This document shows positions 1 to 9,660 of a DNA stretch of 33,435 bases, piece after piece. This DNA is from Actinomycetota bacterium. Its GTDB lineage: Bacteria; Actinomycetota; Thermoleophilia; Solirubrobacterales; Solirubrobacteraceae. The notes below the pieces were generated by a model. That model was not told the DNA's origin. It worked only from the letters and a program-made list of their open reading frames with translations, and ran no database searches. Position 1 is the stretch's first letter, and the number at the start of each line of letters is the position of its first letter. A program made the position numbers and the translations under genes. The stretch spans positions 1 through 33,435 of the forward strand of contig VAWT01000163.1 in NCBI GenBank assembly GCA_005883415.1. Reading direction: 5' to 3'.

Positions 1-19
1 TCATGCGCTCTCTCGAGGG

Positions 20-451
20 GTGCGTTCGCTTCCGCTCCGCTCCCGGTTGCGTGGCGCGGTCACGAAGAGATTCGTCCGCGAGGGCTTCGCCGCGTACAAC
101 CGCCGCGACTGGGACGTGGTTCTCGCCCTCTATCACCCCGAGGTCGAGATCGACGTCCATCATGTGGCGGGCATCGAGGGAGTGCACCATGGACATGGCG
201 GCTGGCGGTACTACTGGCAGCGCTGGTTCGAGGCTTGGGACGAGTCCTACATGCAGGCCGTCGAAGTCGTGGACTTCGCCGATGACCGGTTGCTCGTGCT
301 GGGACGGGTACGCTGCCGCGCCGCGGACACCGGGATCGAGCTCGAGGAGCCAATGGCTATCCTCATCACCTACCGCGCGGGGCTGATCGTGCGCCAGGAG
401 GAGTGGTTCGACCACGCCGCCGGTCTTCGGACCGCCGGCTTGGACGCTTAG
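20..451 (+). CDS. SnoaL-like / NTF2-fold protein
   Basis: ORF with VREGFAAYNRRDWDVVLALYHPEVEIDV...EEWFDHAAGL, a typical SnoaL-like polyketide-cyclase/ketosteroid-isomerase-fold pattern. The true start is uncertain. Confidence 0.75.
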   Translation: MRSLPLRSRLRGAVTKRFVREGFAAYNRRDWDVVLALYHPEVEIDVHHVAGIEGVHHGHGGWRYYWQRWFEAWDESYMQAVEVVDFADDRLLVLGRVRCRAADTGIELEEPMAILITYRAGLIVRQEEWFDHAAGLRTAGLDA

Positions 452-522
452 GAGCCGGCAAGCCCGAACGAGAGTGTTCCCTTGGTGGGAACGCCGCAGT
501 CTCGCCCAGACTGCTGAGTTGA

Positions 523-681
523 TCGAAAGCGTTTGGCGTTGACGGACTCATTCAGACGCTCGAGCGGGCAGACAACCCCACCGCGGCCTCGACCGCTATG
601 GCAATCCAACAAGCCGTCACCGACTGCTGGGCCGAACCGCTCGAGGACGATGCCACAATCGTCGTGATGGCAGTCGAGTAG
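523..681 (+). pseudogene. C-terminal remnant of a SpoIIE/RsbU-type PP2C phosphatase
   Basis: Frame reads SKAFGVDGLIQTLERADNPTAASTAMAIQQAVTDCWAEPLEDDATIVVMAVE*, resembling the SpoIIE phosphatase tail. An in-frame TGA lies directly upstream and there is no N-terminal domain. Confidence 0.5.
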
Positions 682-754
682 CGCGCGCCACGGGATCGCA
701 CGACTGATCGCGTCGTCCCCGTCGAGAGCAAACGAGCCACTATGGTTGGCGGCG

Positions 755-1296
755 ATGAGCAACGATCACTACGTCGCTCCTGACTTCGGCGCGAGCGCTC
801 TGATCACGATTGACACTCAGCGCGACGTCCTGGACGGTCAGCCTCTCGAGATTCGCGGTACCTCGGCTGCCCTGCCGGCGATGCAGCGCCTGCTCGACGC
901 CTTTCGCCGCGCGCAGGCGCGCCCGAGTTGCTTGTCGATCCGAGCGTGCGGCTCGATCCGGATCTGCTTCTAGCGGGCGGGATCCAGGAGATCGGCGGCT
1001 TGGAGATGGCGATGTACAAGCCCCGCTGGGGCGCGTTCTTCAAGACGCCGCTTGAAGGCCACCTCCGCGAGCACGGGATTTCGACACTCGTTTTCTGCGG
1101 CTGCAACTTTCCCAATTGCCCGCGAACGTCGATCTATGAGGCCAGTGAACGTGACTTTCGCGTCGTGCTCCCCACCGACGCGATCTCGGGTCTCTATGAG
1201 CGCGGCGAGGAGGAGCTGGCAGCCATTGGCGTCCAGCTCATGACCAGCGACCAGATCGCCACGGGGCTGCTCGATCGGCTCGCGAGGACGCATTGA
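755..1296 (+). pseudogene. Isochorismatase-family cysteine hydrolase, disrupted by internal deletion plus frameshift
   Basis: Frame 1 gives ALITIDTQRDVLDGQPLEIRGTSAALPAMQRLLDAFRRAQARP. The other frame gives PELLVDPSVRLDPDLLLAGGIQEIGG...LVFCGCNFPNCPRTSIYEASERDFRVVLPTDAISGLY. The two halves of one family are joined out of frame near 913-925 and the middle segment is missing. Confidence 0.8.
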
Positions 1297-1331
1297 TTCA
1301 GCGCGGCCGCGCCAGCGTTTGGACGGCCACC

Positions 1332-1349
1332 CTCACCGCCTTCGGTGAG
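1332..1349. terminator. Hairpin CTCACCG-CCTT-CGGTGAG downstream of isochorismatase
   Basis: Perfect 7-bp stem with 4-nt loop, 36 bp after the stop codon. No T-tract. Confidence 0.45.
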
Positions 1350-1413
1350 TCGATGGCTTGATCAGGCGTTTGAGATCGGCCGCCGGGCTTGACAGCCGGG
1401 GGAGGCTGCTGGT

Positions 1414-2163
1414 GTGAGCCCGTTACATGCGCTTGCCATCTTTGCCGCGGGCATCGTGGCCGGCACGATCAACACCGTCGTCGGAAGCGGCACGCTATTT
1501 ACGTTTCCGGTACTCCTCGCGTTCGGCTACGCGCCCGTGGTGGCGAACGTGTCCAACACGGTCGGTCTGGTGCCGGGATCAGCGGCCGGCGCCGTTGGTT
1601 ATCGCCGGGAGTTGATGGGGCAGCGCGAGCGATCGATCCCCCTGTCGGCCGCGTCCGTCGTCGGAGGGGTGACCGGAGCTGTCCTCCTGCTGGTCCTGCC
1701 GGCCGCGGCGTTCAAGGCAATCGTCCCGGCGTTCATCCTTATAGCCCTCGCACTGATCGTGGCCCAGCCACGGCTGTCTAGAGCGCTGGAACACCACCCG
1801 CCGCGTGCGCACCACCGCCCGGGATGGGTGGCTACTGCGGCGGTGCTGGCAAGCGGCATCTACGGCGGGTACTTCGGGGCGGCCCAGGGCATCCTCCTGC
1901 TCGCCATCCTCGGTCTGGCGGTGAACGACGAGTTACAGCGCATCAACGCGCTGAAGGTCGTGCTGGCTGGGCTGGTCAACCTCGTCGCGGCGGTCGTCTT
2001 CATCTTCGCGGCTCACGTGGCATGGCTCGCGGCGCTACTGATCGCCTCCGGGTCGACTATCGGCGGCCTCCTCGGGGCTCGAGCCGGCCGACGGCTCCCG
2101 GCGCCGGCTCTGCGCGCCATCATCGTGGTGGTGGGCGTGGTAGCGATCGTGCGGCTCGTCTAA
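1414..2163 (+). CDS. TSUP family (TauE/SafE) membrane transporter
   Basis: GTG start; AGIVAGTINTVVGSGTLFTFPVLLAFGYAPVVANVSNTVGLVPGSAAGA is characteristic of TauE/SafE. Multiple hydrophobic segments. Confidence 0.9.
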   Translation: MSPLHALAIFAAGIVAGTINTVVGSGTLFTFPVLLAFGYAPVVANVSNTVGLVPGSAAGAVGYRRELMGQRERSIPLSAASVVGGVTGAVLLLVLPAAAFKAIVPAFILIALALIVAQPRLSRALEHHPPRAHHRPGWVATAAVLASGIYGGYFGAAQGILLLAILGLAVNDELQRINALKVVLAGLVNLVAAVVFIFAAHVAWLAALLIASGSTIGGLLGARAGRRLPAPALRAIIVVVGVVAIVRLV

Positions 2164-2343
2164 GGTCGCTGAGGGAACTGAACACCCGCGACTCCGCCCG
2201 CATGAAGGGGCTTAGGCAAGCAGGGGTCAGGGAAGGCTTGCCTCAGGAGACCGCTCGATCAATACGTGCATGGGGTTCGGTCCAGAGGAGCGTCGGGCCA
2301 GCCCTGCGGAGATATCGGGCACGAGTTCACGGCTGGAGCCGAA

Positions 2344-2883
2344 ATGAGCAGCCTTACATCAGACGGGTCGACGAGTTCAGGTGGGCGGCTGCTGCCGTGG
2401 ATCGCCGCCGAGCGCATGCTCCGTGCCTTGGTTCTCATCACGGTCGGAATCGTGCTCGTCACGCACACGCACACCGACTGGGGTCGCGCGATCGCAGACA
2501 TGGCGAAGGCGCTCGGCCTCGACCCGAGCCGCAACGGCATCCGTCGAATCACGACCGACGCCCACCAGCTCAGCGCCCACAAGCTCCTGATCTACGGGAT
2601 CGTGGCGGTTGGCTACGGCGCTCTCGAAGCGATCGAAGGCTACGGACTCCTGCGCCGCCGACGGTGGGGCGAATACCTGACCATCATCTCCACGTCGTTG
2701 CTGTTCATCCCGGAGATCTGGGAGTTGACCAGGAACGCGGCCCCGTTGAAGGTGGTCGGCTTCATCCTCAACGTCATCATCGTGGGTTATCTCGTTCACC
2801 GAATCCGTCGCCCGGCGAGCGGCAACGTCGACCGTCCTGCTCGCGAAGTGGCATCCGCGTTTTCGCCGATGCCGCGTGGCTAG
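2344..2883 (+). CDS. DUF2127-like membrane protein
   Basis: WIAAERMLRALVLITVGIVLV...HKLLIYGIVAVGYGALEAIEGYGLLRRRRWGEYLTIISTSLLFIPEIWEL matches the DUF2127 pattern. Start chosen at the internal ATG 2344. Confidence 0.75.
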   Translation: MSSLTSDGSTSSGGRLLPWIAAERMLRALVLITVGIVLVTHTHTDWGRAIADMAKALGLDPSRNGIRRITTDAHQLSAHKLLIYGIVAVGYGALEAIEGYGLLRRRRWGEYLTIISTSLLFIPEIWELTRNAAPLKVVGFILNVIIVGYLVHRIRRPASGNVDRPAREVASAFSPMPRG

Positions 2884-2981
2884 TCGAAACCGACGGCGGC
2901 ATGGCGTAGAGCCGAGGGGAGGGTGAGCGGAAGCCTTCGCCTGGTGCGGTCGGCGGGGCGGCGAGATACTGGGCCAAGATT

Positions 2982-3929
2982 ATGACCCGCGCCCGCGTTG
3001 ACCGCGAACGGATCAGCCGGACCCTGACGTTCTGGCTACGGCCAGCATTCGTGCTGCGCGTGCTCGGTCGGTTTCAGCGGGTGGCTGGCTTTGATCGCGC
3101 GATTGCGCTCGCCTCCAGCGCGTTCACCGCTTTGATCCCCTTGGCGGTCATCATCGGCGCCGTCCTGCCGCACACAGACGCCGGAGAGGTCGCTCACAGG
3201 ATCATCGTCCGCTATGGACTTACGGGAGGAGGCGCCAGAGCGGTCGAGAACCTGTTGGCACCAGCGAGTGGGACGAATACCGACGTGAGCGTTCTGGGGG
3301 GGTTCCTGCTGGTTGTCGCGACACTCAGCTTTTCGCGCGGCGTGCAGCGGCTGTTCGAGCAGACGTGGGAACTCAAGCCGCTCAGTGTTCGAAACACCCT
3401 CAACGACCTCATTTGGATTATCGGTCTGGTCGGTTTCATCGGTTTCAGCTGGTGGATACGCGAACTCCTTGACGGCGGTCGCATCGAACTCATCGCCAAT
3501 CTGGTGCTCGTGCCCGTGTCGGCGATCTTCCTGGCGTGGAGTGGTCGGGTCCTGAGCGACGGGCGAATTGAGTGGAGAAGCCTCCTGCCGTTCGCGATCC
3601 TGGGAGCGGCGCTAATCGCGGTCTGCCTGATCGTTGCGGCCGTCTACGTTCCGCATTTGTTTAGTTCCTATGCGTCGCGCTTCGGTGTCATTGGCGCAGT
3701 CTTGGCGATGATCTCAGCACTATTTGCCCTAATGATCGTCCTCGTGGTGTCCACAGCCATGGGGCGCGAAGTCTCAGATGAACTGGGCCGCATCGGGCGC
3801 GGAGAGCGGCCGCGAGATGACGAGGTCAGACGCGAATGGGACGCCGTGATCGATCAGGCGCGCTCGCGATGGGAGACGCTGCGCGAGAGGACCGATCTCA
3901 TCCGCCGCGGTGATCGGCACCGTCGCTGA
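2982..3929 (+). CDS. YihY/BrkB-like inner-membrane protein
   Basis: Polytopic ORF with FDRAIALASSAFTALIPLAVIIGAVLP...SFSRGVQRLFEQTWELKP, a YihY/BrkB-like pattern. Confidence 0.75.
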   Translation: MTRARVDRERISRTLTFWLRPAFVLRVLGRFQRVAGFDRAIALASSAFTALIPLAVIIGAVLPHTDAGEVAHRIIVRYGLTGGGARAVENLLAPASGTNTDVSVLGGFLLVVATLSFSRGVQRLFEQTWELKPLSVRNTLNDLIWIIGLVGFIGFSWWIRELLDGGRIELIANLVLVPVSAIFLAWSGRVLSDGRIEWRSLLPFAILGAALIAVCLIVAAVYVPHLFSSYASRFGVIGAVLAMISALFALMIVLVVSTAMGREVSDELGRIGRGERPRDDEVRREWDAVIDQARSRWETLRERTDLIRRGDRHRR

Positions 3930-4034
3930 AATCGACACGGGACTGCTCGGTTCTCAGGGAAACAAAATCCCTGGGCATCTGGGGTCAGGCGGGATTCCTT
4001 GACAAGCGAACTGCGATAGATGCCGTCAAAGAGC

Positions 4035-4051
4035 GGTCGCGTAACGCGACC
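4035..4051. terminator. Perfect hairpin GGTCGCG-TAA-CGCGACC between convergent genes
   Basis: 7-bp stem with 3-nt loop in the spacer between the convergent yihY-like (ends 3929) and DUF1275 (ends 4091) genes. Confidence 0.55.
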
Positions 4052-4090
4052 TAGGACCGAGTGATCCCTCCGGAACGGACATCGCGCCAC

Positions 4091-4858
4091 TCAAGCCGGC
4101 CGAGGCGCCGCCCAGCTCGCCGGCGTGCGCGACACTCGATGTGCGGCGATCGTTGTGGCCACAATGATGGCCAGACCAAGCAACAGTGCAGCTGATGTCC
4201 CTACGTAGAGGATCAGCAGGGCCCCGGACAGGGCACCAACCGCGAACGCGACCAGAGACAGCCCGCGCCGCAGCATCGCCGGGTCGTGCCAGCCCCGTTT
4301 GCGTTCCGTGATCACGCCGGTGAGCGTCATCGTCAAAACCACGGTCAGCAGGTCGGGGACCTTCAGGAACCGGATCGCGGCAAGCTGATCTCCCATCGAC
4401 ATTGCCAGCAGCACGAGCATCGCGTCACGTGCGCCCCTCGGGAAGTGCGGACCAGTCAGGATTGCGATGAGCGTGACCACGCAAGCAAGCCCGAGCTTGA
4501 CCGCCAGCACATTGCGCAAGGCCAGCCCGCGATGCGAACTCGCTCCCTCACACGCTCGACCCCCGGTCACCACGCCGATGACGAACCCGCCCACCGCTAG
4601 CGCCGAGGTGCCGACGGCGAACCCCTTCGCACCCGCCGCGGCCAGGCCGATGAACACCAGATTGCCCGTAATCGTCGCCACGAACACATGCCCGAGACGC
4701 AGGATGCTGACCGCGTCTACAACCCCGGCGAGCACGGTCAATGCCAAAAGCAATGCGGGCAAAGGACCGTGTGCCTCGTCGTGAAACGCCCGCCCAAATC
4801 CACGGACCGCGGACGCTTGACGCTTCGTCGAACTTGAGGCTCTTGCCGCCCCCGTCAC
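4091..4858 (-). CDS. YoaK-like (DUF1275) membrane protein
   Basis: LAGVVDAVSILRLGHVFVATITGNLVFIGLAAAG and MSMGDQLAAIRFLKVPDLLTVVLTMTLTGVI are DUF1275 signatures. GTG start. Confidence 0.88.
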   Translation of the reverse strand: MTGAARASSSTKRQASAVRGFGRAFHDEAHGPLPALLLALTVLAGVVDAVSILRLGHVFVATITGNLVFIGLAAAGAKGFAVGTSALAVGGFVIGVVTGGRACEGASSHRGLALRNVLAVKLGLACVVTLIAILTGPHFPRGARDAMLVLLAMSMGDQLAAIRFLKVPDLLTVVLTMTLTGVITERKRGWHDPAMLRRGLSLVAFAVGALSGALLILYVGTSAALLLGLAIIVATTIAAHRVSRTPASWAAPRPA

Positions 4859-4950
4859 GATCGCCTCACTCTATTGGTGCAGCCGTCCGGCCGAGTTGGT
4901 CTGGCCGTCCGACAGCGACGCTTTCCGGTCCTGACGGTCGTGCCTCGCGG

Positions 4951-6114
4951 CTATGCAGCCGCCCGCGCAGCCACCAGCTCGGCGGCCACCGAGCGCGCCC
5001 GGGCGTCGGCTTCCGCAAGGGCGTCGAAGGAGTGCACAGGGCCTGCTGGTAGACGCGCGAGCGTCTCCTCGATGACCGCGGCCACGTCCGTGAAGAGAAG
5101 CTGACCGGCCAGGAACGCCCTGACCGCGACCTCGTTGGCGGCGTTTAGCGTGCAGGGCGCCGTCCCGCCCGTCTCGCCGGCCTCCCGCGCGAGTCGCAGG
5201 CAACGAAACGTGCCCATGTCGACCGCTTCGAACGTCAGCGCCCCCAGATCCACGAGGTCGAGCGGCCTCACCGGCACATCGACGCGCTCCGGGTAGTGGA
5301 TCGCGAACGAGATCGGCACGCGCATATCCGGGTATCCGAGATGTGCCAGCGTGGCGCCATCGCATAGCTGGATCAGGCTATGGATGATCGACTGGGGGTG
5401 GACGACGACGTCGATCCGGTCATACGGAACGCCGAACAGATGGTGGGCCTCGATGAGCTCGAGGCCCTTGTTCATCAATGTGGCTGAGTCGATCGTGATC
5501 TTGCCCCCCATGTCCCAGGTCGGATGCGCGAGGGCCTGCTCGACGGTCACCCCCTCGAGTTCTTCTGCCGGCCAGCCCCGGAACGGTCCCCCGGAGGCAG
5601 TCAGGATCAGCTTGTCGATGGTTCCCGGGCTCTGCGAGCTGATCAGCTGCCGAAGCGCCGAGTGCTCCGAGTCGACGGGAATGATCCTCGAGCCGGTGGC
5701 CTCGGCCAGCTGGATCACGAGCTCGCCGCCGACCACGAGAGATTCCTTGTTGGCCAGCGCCAGCGCGATCCCCTCGGCCAGCGTCGCCACCGACGGAACC
5801 AGTCCCGCGGATCCGACGATCGCGTTCAGGACCAGGTCGCAGCCCGATTCGGTGATCAGCCCCGTGATTCCCTCTTGCCCGGCGAGCACCTCGCCGTCGG
5901 TCCAAGCCTCGGCCGCTCGGGCGGCTGCAGCCGGATCTGCCAGCGCGATCCTCTTGACGCCGTAAGCCCGGGCCTGGGCTACGAGGGCCTCCCAGGAGCG
6001 CTCTGCACTGAGCCCCACGACACGCAGTTCGTCTGGAGCGGCGCGGTCGACGACGTCGAGCGCTTGCACCCCGATCGAGCCGGTGGAGCCGAGGATGACT
6101 AGGCGGCGAGGCAT
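4951..6114 (-). CDS. dxr: 1-deoxy-D-xylulose 5-phosphate reductoisomerase
   Basis: ILGSTGSIGVQALDVV, ALANKESLVVGGELV, PVDSEHSALRQ, ILTASGGPFRGW, HPTWDMGGKITIDSATLMNKGLELIEAHHLF. Confidence 0.97.
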   Translation of the reverse strand: MPRRLVILGSTGSIGVQALDVVDRAAPDELRVVGLSAERSWEALVAQARAYGVKRIALADPAAAARAAEAWTDGEVLAGQEGITGLITESGCDLVLNAIVGSAGLVPSVATLAEGIALALANKESLVVGGELVIQLAEATGSRIIPVDSEHSALRQLISSQSPGTIDKLILTASGGPFRGWPAEELEGVTVEQALAHPTWDMGGKITIDSATLMNKGLELIEAHHLFGVPYDRIDVVVHPQSIIHSLIQLCDGATLAHLGYPDMRVPISFAIHYPERVDVPVRPLDLVDLGALTFEAVDMGTFRCLRLAREAGETGGTAPCTLNAANEVAVRAFLAGQLLFTDVAAVIEETLARLPAGPVHSFDALAEADARARSVAAELVAARAAA

Positions 6115-6118
6115 GCGG

Positions 6119-6950
6119 TCAGTGAACCACCCCCAGCCAGATGTAGTACCCGGCCACGATTGTGAAGAGCGCGGAGTCCAAGCGGTCGAGCGCGCCGCCG
6201 TGGGCGCCGAACAGGCTTCCGGCGTCCTTACTGCCGGCGTCGCGCTTGACCAGCGATTCGAACAGATCCCCGATCGGTCCCAGCACCGCCACCGCCAGTC
6301 CCAGCTCCAGCGCGTGCGTCTGTGTCATCCAGGTGTTCTGGAATAGCCCCGCCAGGAAGACCGCCAGGATCGCGATCAGCACGCCGCAGAAGAGCCCCTC
6401 CACGGTCTTACTTGGGGAGATGGAGGGCGCCAGGGCACGGCGGCCGAACAGCCGTCCCCCCACGTACGCACCCGTGTCGCCCAGAAACGTTCCGAGCAGC
6501 ACATCGATCGTGATCCCGCCTCCATGGGGAAGGTTGCGCAGCAGCTCCGCGTGCGAGAAGGCCGTCCCGATCCACAAGATGCCGAACAGGGTTCCGGCGA
6601 TCGCAATGGTCGCCCCGCCGTGGTGGACACGGCCGAGCATTGCCAAAAACACCACCGGAACCGACGCGACCATTACCTCCAGGACCTGCCGCTGGCCGCC
6701 GTAGTGCGCCGAGAGCACCATCGCCGCTAGCGCGGCCAGGCCGACGGCGGGGACGGGCTTCCAGCGGTCCAGCAGCCGGTAGAGCTCGTACATGCACGCG
6801 CTGCCGAACAGGATCAGCAGCAGGGCCCATGGCAGCCCTCCCAGGTCGATGAAGGTGACCGCCAGCACTGCCGCCGGGATGGCCACCAGGACCCGGGCAG
6901 CCAGGTCCGAACCACCTCGGCGCTCGCGGGGGCGGGTGCTGCGTCGGGGA
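6119..6950 (-). CDS. cdsA: Phosphatidate cytidylyltransferase
   Basis: C-terminal GDLFESLVKRDAGSKDAGSLFGAHGGALDRLDSALFT is the CdsA signature. The computed ORF to 7099 overruns uppS, so the start is approximate. Confidence 0.93.
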
Positions 6951-6975
6951 GGCGGCCGCCGGGCCGGCGGCAACG

Positions 6976-7662
6976 CTAACGCCCCCCAAAGCGCCGGCGG
7001 CGGGAGGCGTACTCCTCGACGCTCTGCTCGAACGCCTCCCGCGTGAAGTCCGGCCACAGCTCGTCCCGGAACACCAGCTCGGAGTAGTGGCCCTGCCACA
7101 GCAGGAAGTTCGAGCTTCTCCGCTCGCCGCTGGTACGGATGATCAGATCGGGGTCGTGCATCTCGGGCGCATACAGGTGGCCGCGGAAGTCGTCCTCGTC
7201 GCCACCGGTAAAGGTTCGCGCCGCATCGATGATCTCAGCCCGGCCCCCGTAGTTGAACGCCACCAGCAGCATGATCCGGCTATTGCTGGCGGTCAGCTCC
7301 TCCGCCCACTGCATCCGCTCGACCAGCCCCGGTGGGACGGGATCGCTGCGCCTGCCGATGAACCGCATACGCACGCCCTCGTCGTGCAGCTCAGGCGTCT
7401 CCTGCTCGATCCTGCGCTGCATCATCTGCATCAGCCCCGATACCTCGGCTTCGGGCCTACTCCAGTTCTCGGTCGAGAACGAGTACACCGTCAGCTCCTC
7501 GACCCCCAGATCGACCGCGTCGCGCAGTCGGGCCTTGACGGTGTCGGCCCCCGCCTCGTGTCCGGCCAGCACCGGAAGCCCGCGGCTCCGGGCCCAGCGC
7601 CCGTTGCCGTCGGTGATGATCGCCACGTAGCGAGCCCGCGACCCGTCGGAGACCGGGCTCAT
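6976..7662 (-). CDS. uppS: Isoprenyl (undecaprenyl) diphosphate synthase
   Basis: MSPVSDGSRARYVAIITDGNGRWARSRGLPVLAGHEAG...YSFSTENWSRP...DLIIRTSGERRSSNFLLWQ..Y.ELVF. Start overlaps the frr stop (TGATG). The longer computed ORF is a frr-overlapping artefact. Confidence 0.96.
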   Translation of the reverse strand: MSPVSDGSRARYVAIITDGNGRWARSRGLPVLAGHEAGADTVKARLRDAVDLGVEELTVYSFSTENWSRPEAEVSGLMQMMQRRIEQETPELHDEGVRMRFIGRRSDPVPPGLVERMQWAEELTASNSRIMLLVAFNYGGRAEIIDAARTFTGGDEDDFRGHLYAPEMHDPDLIIRTSGERRSSNFLLWQGHYSELVFRDELWPDFTREAFEQSVEEYASRRRRFGGR

Positions 7663-8228
7663 CAGACCTCGAGAATCTCGGCTTCCTTGTGCTTGAGCAG
7701 GTCGTCGAGCTCGGTGACGCGGACGTCGGTCACCTTTTGGAGCTCGACCTCGGCGCGGTGCTCGTCGTCCGATCCTGTTTCTCCCGCCTCCTTCATCTCT
7801 CGCAGGTCGTGCATCACATCGCGGCGGATGTTGCGGATCGCCACTCGCCCCTCCTCGGCGATGTGGCGCACCACCCGAACCAGCTGCTTGCGCCGTTCCT
7901 CGGTCAGCTCGGGGATGCCCAGACGGATCAGGTTTCCGTCGTTGGACGGCGTCAGGCCGATGTCTGACTCCAGAATGGCGCGCTCGATCGATTTGATCGA
8001 GCTCTTGTCGTAGGGCTGGATCGTCAGCAGCCGCGGCTCGGGGGCGCTGATCGTGGCGAGTTGCTTGAGCGCGGTGGAGGTGCCGTAGTAGTCGACCATG
8101 ATCCGGTCGAGCAGCGCCGGGCTGGCGCGTCCGGTGCGGACCGACCCGAACTCGTGCCGGGTCGACTCGACCGACTTGGTCATTCGCTCGCGCGCGTCTT
8201 CCAGCAGCTCGTCTATCAGTTCGGCCAC
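7662..8228 (-). CDS. frr: Ribosome recycling factor
   Basis: ARERMTKSVESTRHEFGSVRTGRASPALLDRIMVDYYGT...IQPYDKSSIKSIERAILESDIGLTPSNDGNLIRLGIPELTEERRKQL. Confidence 0.97.
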   Translation of the reverse strand: MAELIDELLEDARERMTKSVESTRHEFGSVRTGRASPALLDRIMVDYYGTSTALKQLATISAPEPRLLTIQPYDKSSIKSIERAILESDIGLTPSNDGNLIRLGIPELTEERRKQLVRVVRHIAEEGRVAIRNIRRDVMHDLREMKEAGETGSDDEHRAEVELQKVTDVRVTELDDLLKHKEAEILEV

Positions 8229-8295
8229 CCATTGCCTCCTTCCATTTGGCGCGGATTCGTCGCCCCTTGCCGACCGCTCGGCTTCGCCTCACCGC

Positions 8296-9057
<762 letters not shown>

Positions 9058-9660
9058 TCAGCCTCCGACCGTGAATCGGGCGAACCGGCGGACGACAACA
9101 TTCTCGCCGGTCTCGGCCGCCAGCGAAGCCCGAAGCTCCTCGATCGTCTTGCCGCCGTACTTGTCTTCGTTGACGTGCTTCTGGCGCAGGAGCACCACCT
9201 CGTCGAGCCAGCTGTCGAGCTTGCCCCTGATCGCCCGCTCGCGGGCGTGCTCGGGGACATTGCCTAGCTGTTCGGTGGCAATTCGCTGCTCGCGCTCGTG
9301 CTCCTCGCCGGGGACGTCATCGTCGCTCACGGCGAGAGTCTGCGGAGCGGCTGCGATCTGGAGCGCGACATCGCGTGCAAACTCGATGAAGCGGTCATTT
9401 CGCGCCACGAAATCGGTCTGGCAGTCGACCTCGACCAGCGAGCCGATCTTGCCCCCGGCGTGGATGTAGCTCTGGACGACTCCCTCCCGCGCCTCCTGCC
9501 CGGCGCGCTTGGCTGCTTGGGCCTCCCCCCGAGCGCGAAGGATGTCGATGGCCTTCTCGAGGTCGCCGTCCGCCTCGGTGAGCGCCTCGCGGCAGGCCAG
9601 CACGCCGGCGCCGGTGCGATCCCGGAGCACCTTTACGTCGTTGGCGCTGATCGAACTCAT
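9058..9660 (-). CDS. tsf: Elongation factor Ts (short form)
   Basis: ISANDVKVLRDRTGAGVLACREALTEADGDLEKAIDILRARG...VEVDCQTDFVARND. ATG overlaps the stop of the rpsB tail frame (ATGA). Confidence 0.97.
   Translation of the reverse strand: MSSISANDVKVLRDRTGAGVLACREALTEADGDLEKAIDILRARGEAQAAKRAGQEAREGVVQSYIHAGGKIGSLVEVDCQTDFVARNDRFIEFARDVALQIAAAPQTLAVSDDDVPGEEHEREQRIATEQLGNVPEHARERAIRGKLDSWLDEVVLLRQKHVNEDKYGGKTIEELRASLAAETGENVVVRRFARFTVGG

Noticed and set aside
448-762. 104-aa minus-strand ORF as a gene
   Set aside because: No recognisable domain, and it overlaps a better-supported SpoIIE-tail frame on the plus strand.
1824-2909. 361-aa plus-strand ORF
   Set aside because: Arg/Gly-rich off-frame reading across the TSUP and DUF2127 genes; typical high-GC shadow ORF.
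6976-8292. A 438-aa protein fused to UppS
   Set aside because: The N-terminal half is an antisense-free but out-of-frame reading through frr. True uppS starts at 7662 with a TGATG overlap.
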